A stretch of 64,000 nt of DNA from Camellia lanceoleosa (taxonomy: Eukaryota > Streptophyta > Magnoliopsida > Ericales > Theaceae), in assembly GCA_025200525.1 (NCBI GenBank), contig CM045761.1:45640190-45704189 (forward strand). Direction: 5' to 3'. Made by a program: the position numbers and the translations under genes. The notes under the pieces were generated by a model. That model was given only the letters and a program-made list of their open reading frames with translations, had not been told where the DNA came from and ran no database searches. Shown piece by piece: positions 58,380-64,000 of this stretch (position 1 is the first letter of the stretch; every line of letters starts with the position of its first letter).

Positions 58380-59472
58380 GCATAGAATATGCTTGCTTTC
58401 GATTCCGCATAGAATATGCTTTGCATGTTTCATGCATAGAATATGTTTGCTTTCAATATTGCATAGAATGTGCTTCCATACTTGCATAGAAAATGCTCGT
58501 ATCTTTTGCATGGAAAATGCCCCCATACTTGCATAGAAGATGCATTTTATTGCACTTTCTTGTGCATTTTATCTCGCTCGCACTGTCTTGTGCACTTACA
58601 CTTTGTATCTCACTAGCACTGTCTTGTGCATCTTGTGGTTGTATCTCACTCGCACTATCTTGTGTATTTCAAATCACTCGCGCTGTTTAGCGTATCGCAC
58701 TATCTTGTGCATTTCAAATCACTCGCGCTGTTTAGCGTATTGCACTGTCTTATGCATTTCAAATCACTCGCGCTGTTTAGCGTATCACACTGTTTTGTGC
58801 ATTTCTAATCACTCGCGCTGTTTAGCGTATCGCACTGTTTTGTGCATTTCTAATCATTCGCTATTTTATGACCTTAATTACCTTAATTTTTGTGCGGTTT
58901 ATCATTAGCACTATTTTGCACACCTCTATCGCCTTTGTTTTGTGCAGTTTATATTCGCGCTATTTTTGCGCGTCGCCTTTGATACTGTGCGGTTTATCAC
59001 TCGCTATTTTACGTACCACAATCGCGACTGCTTTTGTGCGTTTATCATTCACGCTTATTTTGCGACCTCCATCGCCTTTGTCTTGTGCATTGCATTCATC
59101 GCGCTATTTTGTGCTTTGCATATCACATCGCACTGTCTTGTGCATTTCAAATAAATCGCGCTGTTTAGCGTATCGCACTATTTTGTGCATTGTATCATTT
59201 GCGCTATCTTGCGCACCTCACCTGCACTTGTTAGTGTATTACATCGCACTATCTTGCGTCGTGACCATTACTTGCATTGTGCATGCACTTTATCGCGCTA
59301 TTTTGTGCACCTCACCTTTAGTGCGCACTGTCTTGTGCACTCACTTGGTCCAGGAGACATTAAATCCTCCGGTCTAAGGAGACCTTAAATCCTGCATCAT
59401 CATTCACGCTGTTTTGCGCATCGCACTTGCATTTATTCACACCGTCTCGTGCACTTTCCGGTCTAGGAGACC
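58380..59472 (+). repeat. Array of regularly spaced short inverted repeats
   Basis: Section 1: seven 13-mers of type GCATAGAATATGC start at 58380, 58407, 58434, 58461, 58484, 58508 and 58531. Section 2: GCAC-N6-GTGC (58552, 58580, 58616, 58649, 58697) alternates with CGCTGTTTAGCG (58681, 58726, 58771, 58816) in a 45-bp tandem unit. Section 3: looser forms such as CGCGCTATTTTTGCGCG (58956) and GCGCTATCTTGCGC (59201). Section 4: GGTCTAAGGAGACC (59371) and GGTCTAGGAGACC (59460), each followed by TTAAATCCT. A 122-codon frame across it merely translates the 45-bp unit into a 15-residue repeat. Confidence 0.9.
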
Positions 59473-59959
59473 TTAAATCCTCTAAAGGTGCAATTCCTTT
59501 GGTGTTTGTCGTGCCCGAACGACTTTCGATGGTCTGGTATAGCAACCTGCTTGTGTTAGTGGTGAGTTCCTAGGAGACCAACTGAGACGGTGGAAACTAG
59601 AGTTCGAACAGCTCATGCCTAGAACGCAAAGGTTCGGGATTTTCGAGACTAAAGTCTGGTTTAAATACCCAGGGGTATATCCTCGGCTTGAAATCTGTAT
59701 GGCAACCCCATAGATTGAGATAGCATGTGTATGCGCCTCAATTCTGGATACTGAACCAACCTAGTCTGTCACCCTGTTGGAGAATAGGGAAAGCTGCGAC
59801 CATAGTCAGAGAGAAAAGTAGTACCTGCAGTTCAACCAAGGATAAGCGAAAGATCCCCAGCGGCATGAGGTAAGTCATTGCCAATTGCCCCTATATAGTA
59901 CCTTCACCTCTTAGCTATTACATTGCATTTTAGCCACTACATTACAGTGCATTGCATAA

Positions 59960-60040
59960 ATCCTCAATTTTTAAACTGGCTTCGCGTAGCGTATAAGTCC
60001 AATCTTCAAACCGGCTTCGCGTAGCGTATAAGTCCAATTA
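59960..60040 (+). repeat. Two-copy tandem repeat with GGCTTCGCGTAGCGTATAAG
   Basis: GGCTTCGCGTAGCGTATAAG followed by TCCAAT occurs twice, at about 59980 and 60013, roughly 33 bp apart. Confidence 0.75.
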
Positions 60041-60240
60041 TCAAAATCTTTCTACATATCATTTTGCATCCTGCCTCAACTACGCCGGGTTTGATTCCTT
60101 GTAAAGGATACGAGGGCAGCCATGCAACCGTTTATTTGTCTATATTTTGTTTGTTTGTCCAAGTCTTCGGCCTTGTCAAAAATGGGTCGTCTCTGGGCTT
60201 TGACATTCACTCCCGTCACTTCTTGAGTTTCGAGTTCTGT

Positions 60241-60254
60241 CAAAGAGGGGCAAC
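60241..60254 (+). other. Polypurine tract of the Ogre-like element
   Basis: CAAAGAGGGGCAAC abuts TGTAGACACCCC. Confidence 0.8.
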
Positions 60255-61309
60255 TGTAGACACCCCATTTTTGACCGACATTAAGACTCAGACGTCACCG
60301 ATTGAGCGCTTGGTGATGTCACATATTGTGCTCGTTCCGAGGTTGCGGAGTCTCGACTGCGAGCCTTGCCTCCGGACTCTTTTGTACCTTGCCTCGGTTT
60401 GTGAACCAGGTCCCGTTTTCTCTTCCCGAAGAGAGGGAGAGGTCTCGTAGATCATCTCTCAATGGCCGTAGGCTACGTTTGTGGTCGTAGGCCATTTTTC
60501 CCGTTTGGACCCCGATTTTCGGTTTTTTGGAGCCGTCGGCCGTGTGCCTCGGTTCGGGACCACTTAACCACCTCCGTTTGCTCCGGTTGTTGGCATACAC
60601 CTTATTTCCTCCCTTGTGAGGGACACTGTGGTTTGAGAGACCAACTTCGTGGTCGAACGCCACTTCCGATGCCTAACAGCTTGTTTTCGGGGCCCCAGGC
60701 CGCGCATTTTGGCCCTCGAACCTTCGTTTTACATCGGTTTGGGCTCATTTTTGGTGGAGACCTTATTTTCATTGCTAGGAAGGTCGTAGAAGGGTGGGAG
60801 GCCAGCAATTGTTCTGAAGACCAGCTTTATTCCTTCATCGCTCTTTATCGCCCGTTTTCTTTACTAGAAAGCTGACTTTTTCCATTCCCGGGCCACTTCT
60901 TCTGACTTTCCTCCACACCATTGTGTTGTACACACCTGGGAGGCCACCAATATGGATAGGCTGGCCATCAACTCTTCCTAACCCTTTTGAACCCCTCTAA
61001 AAAGTTGATTTTTCTCTCTCCTAGGTTACATTTCCTAGTTTTTCTTCACATAGCTGTGTTGTACACACATGGGAGGCCACCTTTTTGGGGTGGCCGGCCA
61101 CTAATCATTGTTGACCCTTTTGACCCTGGCCGACTGGCCAGGGGAGGTGGCCGACCGGCCACCTGAACCTCCTGAACCTAGCCGGCCAAATCTCTCTCTC
61201 TGGTTCTCATAAATTGCATTGCTTTTGACCCAAACACCTGCCCGGGGATCTGCCCTTTTGGGGGGGAAATTTGAATTTGTTTTCCCCCCATTTCTCCACC
61301 TCTCTCCCT

Positions 61310-61317
61310 CTATAAAA
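61310..61317 (+). promoter_or_regulatory. LTR TATA box
   Basis: CTATAAAA in a CTCCCTCTATAAAACCAGC context, preceded by a C/T-rich stretch and followed by ACTCC/CTCTCTCTC leader sequence. It divides U3 (60255 to about 61340) from a long R-U5. Confidence 0.65.
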
Positions 61318-63059
61318 CCAGCACCCCAACTCCATTTTGAAGGGTTACAAAAATTGTTTAAAGCCTTTGCATATAATCCTCCCTCTCTCTCTCTTCCAAG
61401 CTCCAAAACCCTAAGCTTCTTGCACCGTTTACACTATAACCCATAGCACCACACCACCATCACTCATTCCCACACTTTGAGGCTGATTTCCAGAGGTTGG
61501 AAGCTCAGAAATTTGGTCAAAAAGTTGCTGGTTTGCTACTCTTCAAGGGTGAGTCCTCTTTCCCCCATTTTCTAGTCTTTTCTTGCTTCATCTATAAGCC
61601 ATATTTTTTTACATTTTTGGGCTCCGACCCGAACTGGAAATAGTCTTATTTTGAGCTCATTTTCATGTTTGATCAAGGAACTTTCTCTGTTTGAGGCCAT
61701 TTGTTACCCCTTTCCCTTTATCTCTCTTTTAGGCCTATTTCTTGCATGATATATTAGCCCTGTTTATAAGCATTTATGGGCTTCGATCCAAACTGTAAAA
61801 TGTCTTACTTTGAGCCCCTCTTTAACTTTGTTGAAGGTCTCTTCATTGTTTGAGGCCAGCTACTGTCTCTTACTCTCTATCTCTCTTTTAGGGCCATTTT
61901 TGCATCATATTGTAGCCTTATTTGTGAGCGTATTTGGGATTTTCTACAAACTGAAAAGTACCTTTTTTTGAGCCCCTCTTCAACTTTGTTGAAGGGCTCT
62001 CCTCTGTTTGAGGTCCTTTACTGCCCTGTTTGCTCATTCTCTCTTTTGGGGCTGTTTTTGCATGATACATTAGCCTTACTTGTGAGCCTTTTTGGACCTC
62101 GACCTAAACTGAAAAAAGTCTTGTTTTGACATCATCTTCATGTTTGATTTAGGTCTATTCTATGTTTGGGGTCATCTTCCCCTATGCATGCTTCTTTTTT
62201 CCATGATTAGGGCCATACATGTGAGCATTTGCATTGGCCTTGTTTTGGCCTCTTAGCCACTGAAATCCAGTGGATTTTCAGTGGCTTTGATGCATTTTTG
62301 AGCCTCAAAATCAGAGGGGGGTGACCCCCTCTCTCCTTGCTTTGTTTGATGGTCTTTTTGGCCTTCCAAAGAGGCCCTATCTTTCATGCCTTTTTGACTG
62401 ATTTCAAGGCCAATTTGATGAGTTTTTGGGCAATCATATTTGATTTCCAAAGTTTATTTTGCCATGCAAAGTGTCCTTGATGCATGTGCTTAATAACCCC
62501 TTGTATGCCCTTCCAAAGGAGCCCCTCATTTTTACATGCATTGGCTGCATTTCAGAGGTTATTTGGGCATGTTTTGGCATGTTTTATTTACTAATTTTTT
62601 CTGGTTTGATGAGTTCTCACCTGCTTCATATACGTGCCATGTAATCCATGTTTGATAGTCAAAATTGCATGCTATGTTAGGCCATCTTGCTAGCATCTTT
62701 TGGCCATGATTTGAACTAGAAATGTTCATGTTTTGGGACTGCCTTAGTTCTGTCTTTATGCTTCATGATCAAATAATGCATGTTTTGTATAGCTATAGGC
62801 CAATGCATGTGCCTAGTTTTGTGTTTCGGGACCATTCCATGCATCGGGTGCCATGTTTCTATGTTTCGGGGTCATTTTGCATCACATTTCAGTGTTAGAA
62901 CTTGCATGTTTGAATGTCATATTTCGTGCCTTGCCGTGCCTTAGGATCGATCCTCGATTTGCGTGCATGTGTGCACGCATCTCGAGTGCCTCATTTTCAT
63001 CTTATGGCCACTGATGTGAGTGTGGCTGAGGTCCACTCATGTTGGTATAAGTCCATCAT

Positions 63060-63176
63060 GCATCGCGTATGCCATTTCATTTCATAGCATTGCGTATGCT
63101 AGGTTGCATGTTAGAGCATTGTGTATGCCGTGTTACATCGAGCATTGTGTATGCCATTTCATAGCATTGTGTATGC
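63060..63176 (+). repeat. Five spaced GCAT-N5-ATGC 13-mers in the LTR
   Basis: GCATCGCGTATGC (63060), GCATTGCGTATGC (63087), then GCATTGTGTATGC at 63116, 63142 and 63164. Spacing is 22-29 bp. Confidence 0.9.
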
Positions 63177-64000
63177 TAGGTTGTATATTAGTTGCATTCA
63201 TGCATGTCATGCATATTTCATTGTGTTTGGGGTAAGAGTTAGCCCGAGCACGGGAAACGAGGGACGTTTCGTACTCCGAGTGACGGAACGTGCCTCAATT
63301 CCCAGTCGCCGACACTCCGGATTATCCATGATGGAGTCTCGGTCTTGTTGTGTTTTCGTGTGCATTCATTCCATATTGAGTCATGCAATTCGACTCCTTA
63401 GCCATCATGCATCGGGATGCGTGATTGATGGCACGAGGATCGAGGACTACACTCCTTGAAGAGTAGTCAAGCATACATATGTGAAAATACATTGCCATGC
63501 CCCTTTCTTGCTCTCTGTTGTAGCAAATTAGAAATCGACAGTCTTTTGGAGCTTCGTGCAATATTCCGAGTTTAATTGTAAACAGAGGCTAATCGGAGCA
63601 TCACCATGGATTTCCGCGCAAGGCAACTCGAGCATGCATCATTCATCATCCGGAGCAGAGTCGAGGCAGTCCCTAGCTTGCATGCTAATTTACTGTTTTC
63701 CTAGATTAATTTGTTAATTAATTAAGATTTTGTATTTATTCGGACTGTAATTATTCATTTGAGACTGTATATTATTTATTTGGACCCTCTGAGCGAGGGC
63801 ATAATTGTAATAAGTGTGCGTGCGTGTGATGTATGTCTTCCAACCCCACGTCTTTCTCCATTTTATTTACCAACTTATGATGGTTAGATTAGGGCATGTT
63901 TCAATTAGCATACAGTATGATAGAATGATTGCACTCATTCATCTGTTTTGCATGCACCGGGCTCGGCGCATCATAACTCATTGCATTGTATTTCAATTCC

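Larger units (their letters stand above)
51293..64000 (+). mobile_element. Ogre-like Ty3/gypsy element, plus strand, pol largely deleted
   Basis: Order on the plus strand: end of 5' LTR (to about 51913), primer site, about 1 kb leader, gag (about 53120-54527), second knuckle segment (to about 55045), a scrap of pol (about 55500-55820), a long structured non-coding region, polypurine tract (60241-60254) and 3' LTR from 60255 past the window end. The internal region is 8.3 kb but lacks protease, RT palm, RNase H and integrase, so it would depend on other elements for movement. Confidence 0.85.
60255..64000 (+). repeat. Ogre-like 3' LTR (runs off the window)
   Basis: It starts TGTAGACACCCCATTTTTGAC and is homologous in reverse complement to 19777 downwards. 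The right part (63690-64000: ATTAATTTGTTAATTAATTAA, GGGCATAATTGTAATAAGTG, CCAACCCCACGTCTTTCTCC) matches the reverse complement of 13150-13450. By comparison with the 4.6-kb solo LTR, about 0.9 kb lies beyond the window. U5 is unusually long because the TATA box is only about 1.05 kb in. Confidence 0.9.

Noticed and set aside
58540..58908. 122-codon frame with a 15-residue repeat (LCISNHSRCLAYRT)
   Set aside because: It is the translation of a 45-bp tandem DNA repeat in a non-coding retroelement region; the inverted repeats in DNA explain the pattern better than a protein.
61219..61446. 75-codon frame downstream of the LTR TATA box
   Set aside because: It overlaps the TATA box and initiation region of the LTR.

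Overview
This is repeat-dense intergenic DNA of a flowering plant, probably a eudicot with a large genome; the species cannot be told from the sequence. I found no intact host gene, tRNA, rRNA or CRISPR array. Nearly everything recognisable is LTR retrotransposon, much of it nested, plus small DNA transposons in AT-rich spacers.

Layout. (1) 1-21872: one minus-strand Ty3/gypsy element of the Tat (Retand/Grande-like) type. It has a 5' LTR at 21314-21872, then gag, protease, RT, RNase H, integrase, a plus-strand (antisense) extra gene with its own TATA box and introns, a polypurine tract and a 3' LTR cut by the window edge. It is broken by two later insertions: an Ogre-like LTR plus leader inside RT (about 7660-10956), and an Ogre-like solo LTR (12249-19777, target duplication CACCC). 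The latter holds another solo LTR (14344-17292, target duplication AACTA). (2) 21873-25880: AT-rich spacer with a Mutator-type MITE (9-bp duplication), other MITE-like repeats and a decayed PIF/Harbinger ORF1. (3) 25880-33563: a tandem LTR-internal-LTR arrangement of a chromovirus-like element with no coding capacity. (4) 33564-37028: a minus-strand Ty1/copia element cut inside RT, with a hAT-type MITE in its gag region. (5) 37029-38755: spacer. (6) 38756-51192: a second copy of the first Tat family (LTR plus antisense gene), its LTR split by an 8.9-kb Tekay/Del-type chromovirus (38922-47808, target duplication CAAAC). (7) 51193-51292: a 100-N gap. (8) 51293-64000: a plus-strand Ogre-like element with LTR end, arginine-tRNA-type primer site, gag with a duplicated zinc-knuckle segment, only a scrap of pol, a long structured 3' region, a polypurine tract at 60241-60254 and a 3' LTR running off the window.

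The most unusual signals are non-protein. Regularly spaced 12-14-nt inverted repeats of the forms GCAT-N5-ATGC, GCAC-N6-GTGC and CGCT-N4-AGCG lie in the Ogre-like 3' region and recur in both its own LTR and a diverged solo LTR of the same family. Other points are the antisense spliced gene in the Tat elements, the gag zinc-knuckle duplication, and LTRs ending TG...TA.
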